Source: Verrucomicrobiota bacterium
GTDB taxonomy: Bacteria; Verrucomicrobiota; Verrucomicrobiia; Opitutales; Opitutaceae
Direction: 5' to 3'
Assembly: GCA_023430565.1 (NCBI GenBank)
Contig: JAEZAD010000022.1
Coordinates: forward strand, 1 to 12,480
DNA length: 12,480 nt
The first letter of the stretch is position 1. Each line of letters begins with the position of its first letter. A model generated the notes under the pieces. That model ran no database searches, was not told where the DNA came from, and worked only from the letters and a program-made list of their open reading frames with translations. Made by a program: the position numbers and the translations under genes. Positions 5,638 to 12,480 of the stretch are shown here, piece by piece.

Positions 5638-8600
5638 TTAGCCCGCACCGCGGCCGCCGCCTTTCGCCGCCTCGCTCACCGCGCCCGCCAGTTTCGCCGC
5701 CTCGTAAGGTTTCGGCACCATCCCGCAGAATCCGTGCGCGCGATAGTTCGCCAGCGCCGCATCGTTGGAATACCCGCTCGACACGATCGCCCGCACCGAC
5801 GGATCGATCTGCCGCAGCTGGTCCATCGCCTCCCGTCCGCCCATCGCCCCGGGCACCGTGAGATCGAGCACCACCGCGTCGAACGCCTGCCCGCGTTCGA
5901 TCGCCTCGCGATAGGTTCGCACCGCCGCCGCGCCGTCCTCCACCGCGATCACCTCGTAGCCAAACTTGTTCAACATCGCGACGCCAAGTCCGCGAATCGT
6001 CTCCTCGTCGTCCATGAACAACACCCGCCCTTTCCCTCTCACCAACTCGCCGCGCTCCGCCTCCTCCGCCACCGGCTCTTCGTCCGCCGCCGGCAGCCAC
6101 ACGTGAAAGGTCGTCCGGCCCTGCATCGATTCCACCGTGATATGCCCGTGATGCTTCTTCACGATCGAGTGCACCGTCGCCAGCCCCAGCCCGCTGCCGC
6201 CCGCCTTGGTCGTGAAGTAGGGATCGAAAATATGCGGCAGGTCCTCCGCCGGGATCCCCAAACCGTGATCCGTGATCGTGAGCTTCACGTAGCGGCCCGG
6301 CGCCAGCAGCTTCTTCAACGCCTCCCCGGCCACCTCGTTGTCCATCGCGATCGCGATCTCCCCGCCGTCCGGCATCGCCTGCGCGCCGTTGATCACGATG
6401 TTCTGCACCACCTGGCTGATCTGGCCCTTGTCGACATCCGCCGGCCACAGGTCCGGAGGAAACGAAAACGTGCAGCGCACCTTCGACCCGTGCAGGGCAA
6501 ACTCCGCCACCTCGCGCACGATGTCCGCCAGCATCACCGCCGCACGCAGCGGCGCGCCGCCTTTCGCAAACGTCAGCAGCTGCTGCGTGAGATCCTTCGC
6601 CCGTTTCACCGCGCGTTCGACCTCCGCCAGACACTGCCCCGTCTCGTCCCCGGGCTTCGTCTCGAGCACCGCCAGCGAGAGATTTCCCATCATCACCGTG
6701 AGCAGATTATTGAAGTCGTGCGCGATGCCGCCCGCGAGCAGCCCGAGCGACTCGAGCTTCGCCGCCCGCTGCAACTCCGCCTCCAGTCGCGCCTCCCGGT
6801 GCAACTGCTCGCGGATCTGCTCGGTCTGCCGCTGCACGCGCCGCCGCAACGCCGCCACCCAGCCGATGAAGGCCACGATCGCCACCGCCAGCACGCCGGC
6901 AAAGGTCAGCACCCGTTCCGTCGTCAACGGCGACGGTTTCTCGATCACCGTCACGTCTCGCTCGTCCCGCAGCCGGATCTGAAAGACGCCCGTCTGCCCC
7001 TCCTCCTCGTATTTGATTTCGTAGATGCCCGTCGCCTCCACGCGGCTGCCCGCGACCCACTCCGACTCGTCGCTCCGCGCGTCGTCGAGATACGCGTCGA
7101 ACGTCGTTCCGCGCGACTGCAGCGAAAGCCGCGCCTGCCGTCCGTCGAACGACCGCTCGATCAATCGTCCGCCGACTCGCACGAGCTGCCCGTCGAGTTC
7201 CGGCCGCCAGAGCGCTTCGTCGCCCAGTCGCCGCGGCTCGGGCGGCGGGCCGTCGCCAGTCTTTCGATACACCGCCTCGCGCAACACCGGGCTGCCCGCC
7301 AGCCGCCCGAGGATGCCGACCGCCTCCACCCGATCGCCCGGCACCAGCGGCTCCGTCCGCGGCGTCATCACAAACAGGCTCGCGCCGCCGTCCACCACCT
7401 GCACATACCGGCCCGGCCGAAAATCCAGCACCGTGCCCGCGACCTTCACGCGGCGGTTGAACAGCTGCAGCGTCCCAAACTGCCCGAGGCTCTCCAGCCG
7501 CCGCGCCGGCTCCTCGAAAGCATCCAGCGGCGCCGGCTCCTCGATTTGCACGTAGTCCGCCGCCGGCACCAGCAGCCGGATGCCCGTCAACTTTCGCTGA
7601 CCGTCCGCCCGCGCCGTGCACACGCCGTGCAACCGGATCACCGCCCCGGTTTCGATCCGCGCCGGCGGCTCGCCCAGCACCTCCGCTTCGAACACGCCCG
7701 TCGAGGTCACCATCTGCAACCGCGTCATCGCCGGCTCCGACGCCACGCTGCGCACATAACCGCGCATCTCCACCCATTGCGCCTCCTCCACCCCCGTCAG
7801 CGCCACCTCGAGCGTCGCCGAGCGCGCCACCGGCAAAACCTGACTGCCCAGATTCGCCACCCGCGTCGCGCGCACGATCGGCGCAAAATCGCCCAGCGCC
7901 GTCTCGCCGGTCACCCGCGCCTGCCGCCCCAGCGGCGGCGGCGGCCCGGCCAGCGCACCCAACTCCACGCACACGCCGCCGCTCGTGTCCTGCAGGTAGA
8001 AAAACGTTCCCGCCGGATCCGCCCATGTCACCACGCCCGACAATTGCACCGGCCGCGCCGTCTTCGCCTCGTCCGGCAGCAATTGCATCACCCCGGCCGC
8101 CACCCGGATCGTTGCATCCGCCGGCCGCACCGGCGCGCCGCTCGCCGCGCGAAACAACCCGCTCTCGAGCCGCCACTCCATCCCGTCCACCGCCGGCAAC
8201 CCGATCGCCTGCACCCGCTCGCCGATCAACGACGGGCCGATCTGCGCCGTCATCACTTCCACCTGCCCCGTCTCGTCGCGGATCCGCACCCAGCGCCCGG
8301 GCTCCTGCGCGATCATTTCTCCCACCACGCGAATCATCCGATCCTTGGGCAACCCCGGCAGCATTTCGATCGGCGTCGCCCCGGTCTCGAACCGCGGATC
8401 TTCTCCAAGCCAGCTCACGTGCTCCACGTCCCGCGGACTCGCGATCTTCAACTCCACCGCATCGATATCGCCGCCCCCGCCCGGCGGACTCCCCGCCACC
8501 GCCCGCAGTCTCACCGTCGCATCCGTCAGCACCGGCACCGGCTCATCCGGATCCACCAGCATCCACCCGAAGACCGGCCGCCCCGCCACCGAAAACGCCA

Positions 8601-9117
8601 GATGCACATGCAGCGGATCCACCCGCCGCTGCTGCACGACAAACGCCTCCACGCTCACCACGCGATTTAACGTCGCCGCGCGTGAAAGCCGCCCCACCAC
8701 CGGCAGCACCGCCGGCTCCGCCTGCCCCATCGTCTCGAAACGCGCGTCCTCGAACGAAACCCGCCGGTTCGGCGGTCGAAACATCCCCGTCACCCGCACG
8801 CGCTGACCCGTCTCGATGTCCGGCGCGCTCGCCCCGAGAAATACATACGCCCCCTCCCCATTCCGATCCTGCACCCACAAATTCTTCCAGGCCGGATCGA
8901 AATACGTCACGTCGCACTCGATCTCGAAGGGCTGCGCGACTTCCTTCTCCTCCGGCGTCAACCGCCAGAATTCGCGAATCGAATCGATCCCGTCCGGCGC
9001 CGCCGCCTGCGCCGACGCCCCGCTCGACCACGGTCCCACCGCCCACGCCAGCGCCAGCACGACCGCGCGAGCCGGGCAAAAACGAAAAAATCCCCAACGC
9101 TGGGACAGCGGGAGCAT
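5638..9117 (-). CDS. Exported, membrane-anchored hybrid histidine kinase with OB-fold-like repeats
   Basis: This 1159-residue sensor kinase starts with a signal peptide (arginines, then VVLALAWAVG and cleavage near ASAQA, about residue 38). Residues about 40-735 are extracytoplasmic and hold about seven repeats of one beta-rich pattern: a V.V.G.V strand, a Y.Q.QD..G.. strand pair, GD.VRV.G, then a P.L/A element. This resembles OB folds. One helix (VLTFAGVLAVAIVAFIGWV, about 736-756) crosses the membrane. A coiled linker and HisKA follow with His800 in GGIAHDFNN, then an N box (QNIVINGAQAMP), G boxes (DHGLGIP, GSGLGLATV) and a receiver with Asp1085 (VVLDLTVPGAMGG) and a VPKPY lysine. The ATG at 9117 was chosen because it puts the signal peptide at the N-terminus; GTG codons at 9189 and later would precede it. 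It converges on the other kinase gene with a 6-bp gap. Confidence 0.9.
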   Translation of the reverse strand: MLPLSQRWGFFRFCPARAVVLALAWAVGPWSSGASAQAAAPDGIDSIREFWRLTPEEKEVAQPFEIECDVTYFDPAWKNLWVQDRNGEGAYVFLGASAPDIETGQRVRVTGMFRPPNRRVSFEDARFETMGQAEPAVLPVVGRLSRAATLNRVVSVEAFVVQQRRVDPLHVHLAFSVAGRPVFGWMLVDPDEPVPVLTDATVRLRAVAGSPPGGGGDIDAVELKIASPRDVEHVSWLGEDPRFETGATPIEMLPGLPKDRMIRVVGEMIAQEPGRWVRIRDETGQVEVMTAQIGPSLIGERVQAIGLPAVDGMEWRLESGLFRAASGAPVRPADATIRVAAGVMQLLPDEAKTARPVQLSGVVTWADPAGTFFYLQDTSGGVCVELGALAGPPPPLGRQARVTGETALGDFAPIVRATRVANLGSQVLPVARSATLEVALTGVEEAQWVEMRGYVRSVASEPAMTRLQMVTSTGVFEAEVLGEPPARIETGAVIRLHGVCTARADGQRKLTGIRLLVPAADYVQIEEPAPLDAFEEPARRLESLGQFGTLQLFNRRVKVAGTVLDFRPGRYVQVVDGGASLFVMTPRTEPLVPGDRVEAVGILGRLAGSPVLREAVYRKTGDGPPPEPRRLGDEALWRPELDGQLVRVGGRLIERSFDGRQARLSLQSRGTTFDAYLDDARSDESEWVAGSRVEATGIYEIKYEEEGQTGVFQIRLRDERDVTVIEKPSPLTTERVLTFAGVLAVAIVAFIGWVAALRRRVQRQTEQIREQLHREARLEAELQRAAKLESLGLLAGGIAHDFNNLLTVMMGNLSLAVLETKPGDETGQCLAEVERAVKRAKDLTQQLLTFAKGGAPLRAAVMLADIVREVAEFALHGSKVRCTFSFPPDLWPADVDKGQISQVVQNIVINGAQAMPDGGEIAIAMDNEVAGEALKKLLAPGRYVKLTITDHGLGIPAEDLPHIFDPYFTTKAGGSGLGLATVHSIVKKHHGHITVESMQGRTTFHVWLPAADEEPVAEEAERGELVRGKGRVLFMDDEETIRGLGVAMLNKFGYEVIAVEDGAAAVRTYREAIERGQAFDAVVLDLTVPGAMGGREAMDQLRQIDPSVRAIVSSGYSNDAALANYRAHGFCGMVPKPYEAAKLAGAVSEAAKGGGRGAG

Positions 9118-9236
9118 CCCGGCCACTATCGGCCGGCCCCCGTTCACCTCAAGCCTGCAGCCCGTCCTCCCGGCCCGTGCAACGTCCACTCGTTCGCAAT
9201 CACGACAGATTCTCGTTCATTTTACCGTCGGCCGTG

Positions 9237-9461
9237 ATGCGTTCCGCAAAGTTCGAATATCTCGACACCCCCGCCATCGTCGGGTGGGAGGTCATCCGCG
9301 TGATGCGCGGAACCATCCTCCTCGGCACCATCGTGAAACGCTCGCCCGAGCTTCCCTATAGGTTTTTCGCCGGCTCCGAAAACGCCATCGCGTTCGAATG
9401 GGAACACCGCGACCTCGACGCCCTGAAACGCCTCATCGAATCCTCCCACTCCGAACGGTAG
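9237..9461 (+). CDS. Small protein of unknown function, 74 residues
   Basis: I do not recognise a family. The protein begins MRSAKFEYLDTPAIVGWEVI and ends with a probable helix (HRDLDALKRLIESSHSER). The middle is beta-like (GTILLGTIVKR, PYRFFAGSENAIAFEWEHRD). Composition is balanced, with Trp, Phe and acidic residues spread normally, unlike the Arg/Pro-rich translations of antisense frames around it. That is the main reason to call it real. It is soluble and has no signal peptide or membrane segment. It is divergent from the large kinase (119 bases between starts) and convergent with the serine hydrolase gene. No clear Shine-Dalgarno is seen; a GTG one codon upstream is an alternative start. 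Confidence 0.6.
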   Translation: MRSAKFEYLDTPAIVGWEVIRVMRGTILLGTIVKRSPELPYRFFAGSENAIAFEWEHRDLDALKRLIESSHSER

Positions 9462-9516
9462 GGCGAGGCAGGCCGCCCCGACTTTCAGGGTCCCCGCCGA
9501 ACCGCCCCTCGTCGCG
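9462..9516. other. Short convergent intergenic gap with imperfect hairpin
   Basis: Between two convergent genes, GGGCGAGGC and GCCGCCCC can pair imperfectly. There is no T-run on either strand, so it is a weak candidate for a shared terminator or a degenerate repeat. Confidence 0.25.
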
Positions 9517-11019
9517 CTACAACTTCACCCGCCCCACCACCGCCGGCGGCTGGCTCGGTCCGAAACCCACATTCTGCTCGCCCGCGAGCGTCACCTCGTC
9601 GCCGGCAAACGTCAGCCGGTAAACGTGCGCAAACGGCCCCTGAGGCCGCACCACCTTCAACGCATACGTATCCTCCGCCGTCCACGCCCCGCTCGCCACC
9701 ACCGGTTCCGCAAACGTCGCCAGCTTCAGCTCGCCTTTTTCCCAACGCCCATGGGGCGCGACGATCCGCTGCTCCGCTCCCGCCGCACGAATCGTCAACG
9801 CCTGCTCGCCGTTCGCGCCCGCGCGCTCGAACGCGATCGATTCGATCCCGTGCCGGTTTTCCGGAAATTCGAAGGTCTTTCCCGCCACCTGCGCCGCGCG
9901 TGTCGAGCTCGCCTCGCCCGCTTGCGGCGTCAGCGACAGGTTCGCGAGCCGCGCCTTCAACGCTTCCTGCGCGCTTCGATCCTCCGGCAGCGCCTCGGCC
10001 TGCAGCGCCGGCAGAATGTGCTGCCACACCAGATTCATCACCTGGCCCATGTTGCCCGTGCCGCTCGTGATCGCCACCACCGCATCGTGCTCCGGAAAGA
10101 TCAGGCAGAACTGACCGTGCGCGCCGTCGCCGCGATAGAGATTGTGCCGCGACCGCCAGAATTGAAACCCGTAGCCCTGCTCCCAATCGCTGTTCGGATC
10201 GCTGCCGTTCGACACCTGCCGCGCCGTCGCCTGCTCCACCCATTTCGCCGGCACCAGCTGGCGCCCGTTCCAGTCACCGTTTTTCAAATACAACTGCCCG
10301 AATTTCGCGACATCCTCCGTCCGCACGTTCAACCCGAACCCGCCCAGCGTCACCCCCTGCGCACTCGCCGGCCACGTCGGCTCCTCGATCCCGAGCGGCT
10401 CGAAGATCCGCGGCCGCAGATACTCGAGCACCGTCTCGCCGGTCACCTGCTGCACGATCGCCGACAGGAGGTAGGTCGCCGGCGTGTTATAAACGAAGAA
10501 CGTCCCGGGCTTGTGCTCCACCGGCAGCGCCAGGAATTTTTTCACGAGGTTCTCCTCCGACTGAAACGGAAACCCGCGGATCGTCTCCTCATGATGCCCC
10601 GTCGTCATCGTCAGGAGATCGCGCACGCGCATCGCCTGCAGGTTCCGCGACCGCTCCGCCGGCGCCTCGTCCGGGAAGAACTTCAACACCGGGTCGTCGA
10701 GGTGGAGCTTTCCCTCCTCGATCGCCAGCCCCACCGCCGTCGACGTGAAGCTCTTGCTCAACGAAAACATCATGTGCCGCGCCTCCGCCGAAAACGGCTC
10801 CCACCACCCCTCCGCCACCACGTGCCCATGCCGCACCAGCATGAAGCTGTGAATCGTATCCACCTTCCGGTCCGCCTCCTCGATGAAGCCCAGGATCGCC
10901 GCCGACGCCACACCCTGCGCCTCGGGCGTGCTGCGCGGCAGCTTGCTCGCCGCCACCGCCGCGCACGGCGCCAGCACGGTTCCGACGATCAACGACACGA
11001 GAGCGGGGTAAAGTCTCAT
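9517..11019 (-). CDS. Secreted class C beta-lactamase-like serine hydrolase
   Basis: This 500-residue exported hydrolase starts with a signal peptide MRLYPALVSLIVGTVLAPCA, cut near AVAA-S (about residue 24). The penicillin-binding fold follows with Ser86 and Lys89 in the SxxK motif (MMFSLSKSFTST), Tyr177 in YNTPAT and a third motif HGQF at about 301-304. In the class C beta-lactamase/esterase group the serine forms an acyl enzyme; HGQ in place of a classical KTG or HTG favours an esterase or peptidase over a true beta-lactamase. Residues about 340-500 form an extra beta-rich C-terminal domain common in such hydrolases. AGGAG lies five bases before the ATG, fixing the start. It stands alone, isolated from the upstream unit by a strong terminator. 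The substrate is unknown. Confidence 0.92.
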   Translation of the reverse strand: MRLYPALVSLIVGTVLAPCAAVAASKLPRSTPEAQGVASAAILGFIEEADRKVDTIHSFMLVRHGHVVAEGWWEPFSAEARHMMFSLSKSFTSTAVGLAIEEGKLHLDDPVLKFFPDEAPAERSRNLQAMRVRDLLTMTTGHHEETIRGFPFQSEENLVKKFLALPVEHKPGTFFVYNTPATYLLSAIVQQVTGETVLEYLRPRIFEPLGIEEPTWPASAQGVTLGGFGLNVRTEDVAKFGQLYLKNGDWNGRQLVPAKWVEQATARQVSNGSDPNSDWEQGYGFQFWRSRHNLYRGDGAHGQFCLIFPEHDAVVAITSGTGNMGQVMNLVWQHILPALQAEALPEDRSAQEALKARLANLSLTPQAGEASSTRAAQVAGKTFEFPENRHGIESIAFERAGANGEQALTIRAAGAEQRIVAPHGRWEKGELKLATFAEPVVASGAWTAEDTYALKVVRPQGPFAHVYRLTFAGDEVTLAGEQNVGFGPSQPPAVVGRVKL

Positions 11020-11116
11020 GCCCGCTCCTGACGCTTTCCCGCCCCAAAAGGTGCGTTTATGCCACCGTCCCGGTCGCCCGCTGGCGGCGAGGTGCCCCCC
11101 CACTCCGCTTTCCCGC

Positions 11117-11154
11117 AAAAAAAAAACGCAGGGCGGACTTTCGCCCGCCCTGCG
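11117..11154 (-). terminator. Intrinsic terminator of the DUF72-PfpI unit
   Basis: A perfect ten-pair stem, CGCAGGGCGG (11127-11136) with CCGCCCTGCG (11145-11154), has an eight-base loop and is followed on the minus strand by ten consecutive T (11126-11117). It lies 75 bases after the stop of the PfpI-family gene and before the serine hydrolase gene. It should end leftward transcription, so the hydrolase needs its own promoter in 11020-11116. Confidence 0.92.
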
Positions 11155-11228
11155 GCTCACGGATCAACCCACTCACTTCCTGCTGCGTCGCGCCCGGGCC
11201 CTGACACCCGCGCGCGCCCGCAGGAAAC

Positions 11229-11816
11229 TCATCGCGCCGATGTCGTCACGCCGCCGGCGCGCTGGCCCGCGTGAAACCCCTCCGCGAATTCCTCGATCAT
11301 CTTCTCGTTGAACTGCGGAATGTCCGCCGGCTGCCGGCTCGTCACCAGCCCCTGGTCGGTCACCACCGCTTCGTCGACCCACTCGGCGCCCGCGTTGCGC
11401 AGATCGGTCTTGATCGAGTGATACGAGGTCACTCTCCGCCCGCGCACCACGTCCGCCTCGATCAACAACTGCGGGCCATGGCAGATCGCCGCAACTGGCT
11501 TGCCGGCTTCGAAGAAGTGACCGACGAACTGCACCGCCTCGGGCAGCGCCCGCAACGTATCCGGATTCATGACACCGCCGGGCAGGAGCAACGCGTCGTA
11601 GTCCGCCGCGTTCGCCCGCTTCAACGGCACATCCACCTTCACGCTGTCGCCGAAATGGTCGTTGTCCCAGCCGCGGATCGAGCCCGCCTCCGGCGAAATC
11701 ACCGCCGTCTGCGCGCCCGCCTTCTCCAGGGCCGCGCGGGGTTTCTCCAGTTCGCTCTGCTCGAAACCTTCCGCCGCGAGGATCGCCACTTTCTTTCCGT
11801 TTAAATTCTGGTTCAT
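11229..11816 (-). CDS. PfpI/DJ-1 superfamily protein
   Basis: This 195-residue cytosolic protein has the class I glutamine amidotransferase-like fold. The nucleophile elbow is AICHGPQLL with Cys112 and His113. The acidic partner motif EGFEQSEL is at 16-23, where Glu22 lines up with Glu18 of DJ-1. VTSYHSIKTDLRNAGAEWVDEAVV and TSRQPADIPQFNEKMIEEF are typical of the YhbO/PfpI branch. Members have been described as intracellular peptidases, glyoxalases or protein and nucleotide deglycases, often stress-linked; the true activity here cannot be told from sequence. AAAGGA six bases before the ATG supports the start. It follows the DUF72 gene by 45 bases on the same strand and is followed by a strong terminator, so the two are probably co-transcribed. 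Confidence 0.93.
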   Translation of the reverse strand: MNQNLNGKKVAILAAEGFEQSELEKPRAALEKAGAQTAVISPEAGSIRGWDNDHFGDSVKVDVPLKRANAADYDALLLPGGVMNPDTLRALPEAVQFVGHFFEAGKPVAAICHGPQLLIEADVVRGRRVTSYHSIKTDLRNAGAEWVDEAVVTDQGLVTSRQPADIPQFNEKMIEEFAEGFHAGQRAGGVTTSAR

Positions 11817-11861
11817 GTCATTTCCTTTCTTCTGAGGGTTGGTCTTCTGATCGCAGCCGCG

Positions 11862-12480
11862 CTATTCCCGCGCGGCCGAAGTGGTTCGTCGCCCCCATCC
11901 CGCCCAGCCGGTGCGCACCGCCTCCGGCGTGAACGTCCCCGCCACCGGTCCTTCCGGCGCCGCCGGCCCGAGGCCCAACCGATGCGCCAGGTTCATCGCG
12001 TCAAAGGGCGCATACGCCTTCACGTCGTTGTCGAAATACACATACACCTCGCGCCCGCGCGCGCGTCGCGCCGCCGGCCGGCCGTGGAGCTTCGCGCCCG
12101 GCGCATCCCCGCCCGCGGCCCACGCCCGTATCCGTTTCGCCCATTCGTCCAGCGCGTTCGCCGTGTAGCCGCTCGCATACAGTTCCGTGTCGCCGTGCAG
12201 CCGCACATAGACGAAGTCCGACGTCACGTCGTGCATCAGCGGCCATTTCCCGGCCGTGTCCGCCACCACCAGCGCGATGTCGTGCTCGCGCAGCAGCTCC
12301 ACGAACTCCTCGCATTCGAACGTCGGATGCCTGACCTCCAGCGCGTGCCGCAGCGGCCGGTCCTCGTCGATCCGCAACCACGCCCGCGCCTTCAACCGGC
12401 GATCGTGATGCCGCGCGAAAACCGCCGCTTCCTTCGTCGATCGCGGCAGCAGATTGAAAAACTCCCGCAGCCGCACCGGA
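11862..12480 (-). CDS. DUF72 family protein (YecE-like), C-terminal part
   Basis: The frame is open from the window edge to the TAG near 11862, giving about 206 residues. The family pattern is clear: FFNLLPRSTKEAAVFARHHD, ALEVRHPTF, a VVADTAGKWP strand, FVYVRLHGDTELYASGYTAN and VYVYFDNDVKAYAPFDAMNL. DUF72 proteins have a TIM-barrel-like fold and no firmly established reaction; some bind iron-sulfur or nucleic-acid ligands according to annotation only. A GTG at 12476 is not the true start: the family match continues into it and members have another 60-100 residues before. It is likely the first gene of a unit with the PfpI-family gene, 45 bases downstream. Confidence 0.9.
   Translation of the reverse strand, partial: PVRLREFFNLLPRSTKEAAVFARHHDRRLKARAWLRIDEDRPLRHALEVRHPTFECEEFVELLREHDIALVVADTAGKWPLMHDVTSDFVYVRLHGDTELYASGYTANALDEWAKRIRAWAAGGDAPGAKLHGRPAARRARGREVYVYFDNDVKAYAPFDAMNLAHRLGLGPAAPEGPVAGTFTPEAVRTGWAGWGRRTTSAARE

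Noticed and set aside
5734..8670. A 978-codon open frame on the plus strand, opposite the large kinase
   Set aside because: It is antisense to a gene with clear domains; its translation is Arg/His/Pro-rich and matches no family, as expected from third-position GC bias.
9118..9189. GTG start at 9189 for the large kinase
   Set aside because: It would bury the signal peptide behind 24 extra residues; the ATG at 9117 gives a normal export signal.
9517..11019. A true antibiotic-degrading class C beta-lactamase
   Set aside because: The SxxK and YxN motifs are present but the third motif is HGQ, and there is a large C-terminal domain; a general serine hydrolase is the safer call.
12474..12476. GTG as the start of the DUF72 gene
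   Set aside because: It gives a protein lacking the family's N-terminal part, and the frame stays open to the window edge.

Overview
The window is GC-rich, gene-dense bacterial DNA. It suggests a Verrucomicrobiota member, probably Opitutaceae-like. This is an inference from the gene content (GbsR-type regulator, S23 four-helix-bundle protein, a KaiC-like/histidine kinase pair, a periplasmic multi-domain hybrid kinase) and from the intergenic DNA, which is full of short-period satellite-like repeats. No rRNA, tRNA, CRISPR array or transposase was seen.

Layout. Positions 1-151 (-) hold the N-terminal end of a four-helix-bundle (S23/IVP) protein, with a heptamer repeat array as its upstream region. 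Positions 334-1050 (-) encode a GbsR/MarR-type regulator whose middle carries an in-frame insertion bounded by inverted heptamer repeats; upstream lie two identical-architecture dyads, TGTTCA-N8-TGAACA. Positions 1173-2548 are mostly interspersed repeats (period 8, period 9 and longer blocks) that flank a compact hicB-hicA toxin-antitoxin module (1688-2070, -) with the same composite repeat in direct orientation on each side.

Positions 2549-5631 (+) form a two-gene operon: a two-domain KaiC-like ATPase and a cytosolic hybrid histidine kinase with an N-terminal receiver-like domain. It runs tail to tail, with a 6-bp gap, into a large exported and membrane-anchored hybrid histidine kinase (5638-9117, -) whose roughly 690-residue outer part is built of about seven OB-fold-like repeats. 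Divergent from this is a small unknown protein (9237-9461, +). Then come a secreted class C beta-lactamase-like serine hydrolase (9517-11019, -), an intrinsic terminator, a PfpI/DJ-1 family protein (11229-11816, -) and the C-terminal part of a DUF72 protein (11862-12480, -, running off the end).

How the genes work together. The centre is a signalling block: KaiC-like ATPase plus kinase, and a periplasm-sensing kinase, neither with an adjacent output regulator apart from its own C-terminal receiver. The left third is an accessory, repeat-rich region with a toxin-antitoxin module. The DUF72 and PfpI genes look like one transcription unit ending at the terminator. The most unusual signals are the paired operator-like dyads, the repeat-bounded in-frame insertion in the regulator, and the repeat mosaic around hicBA.
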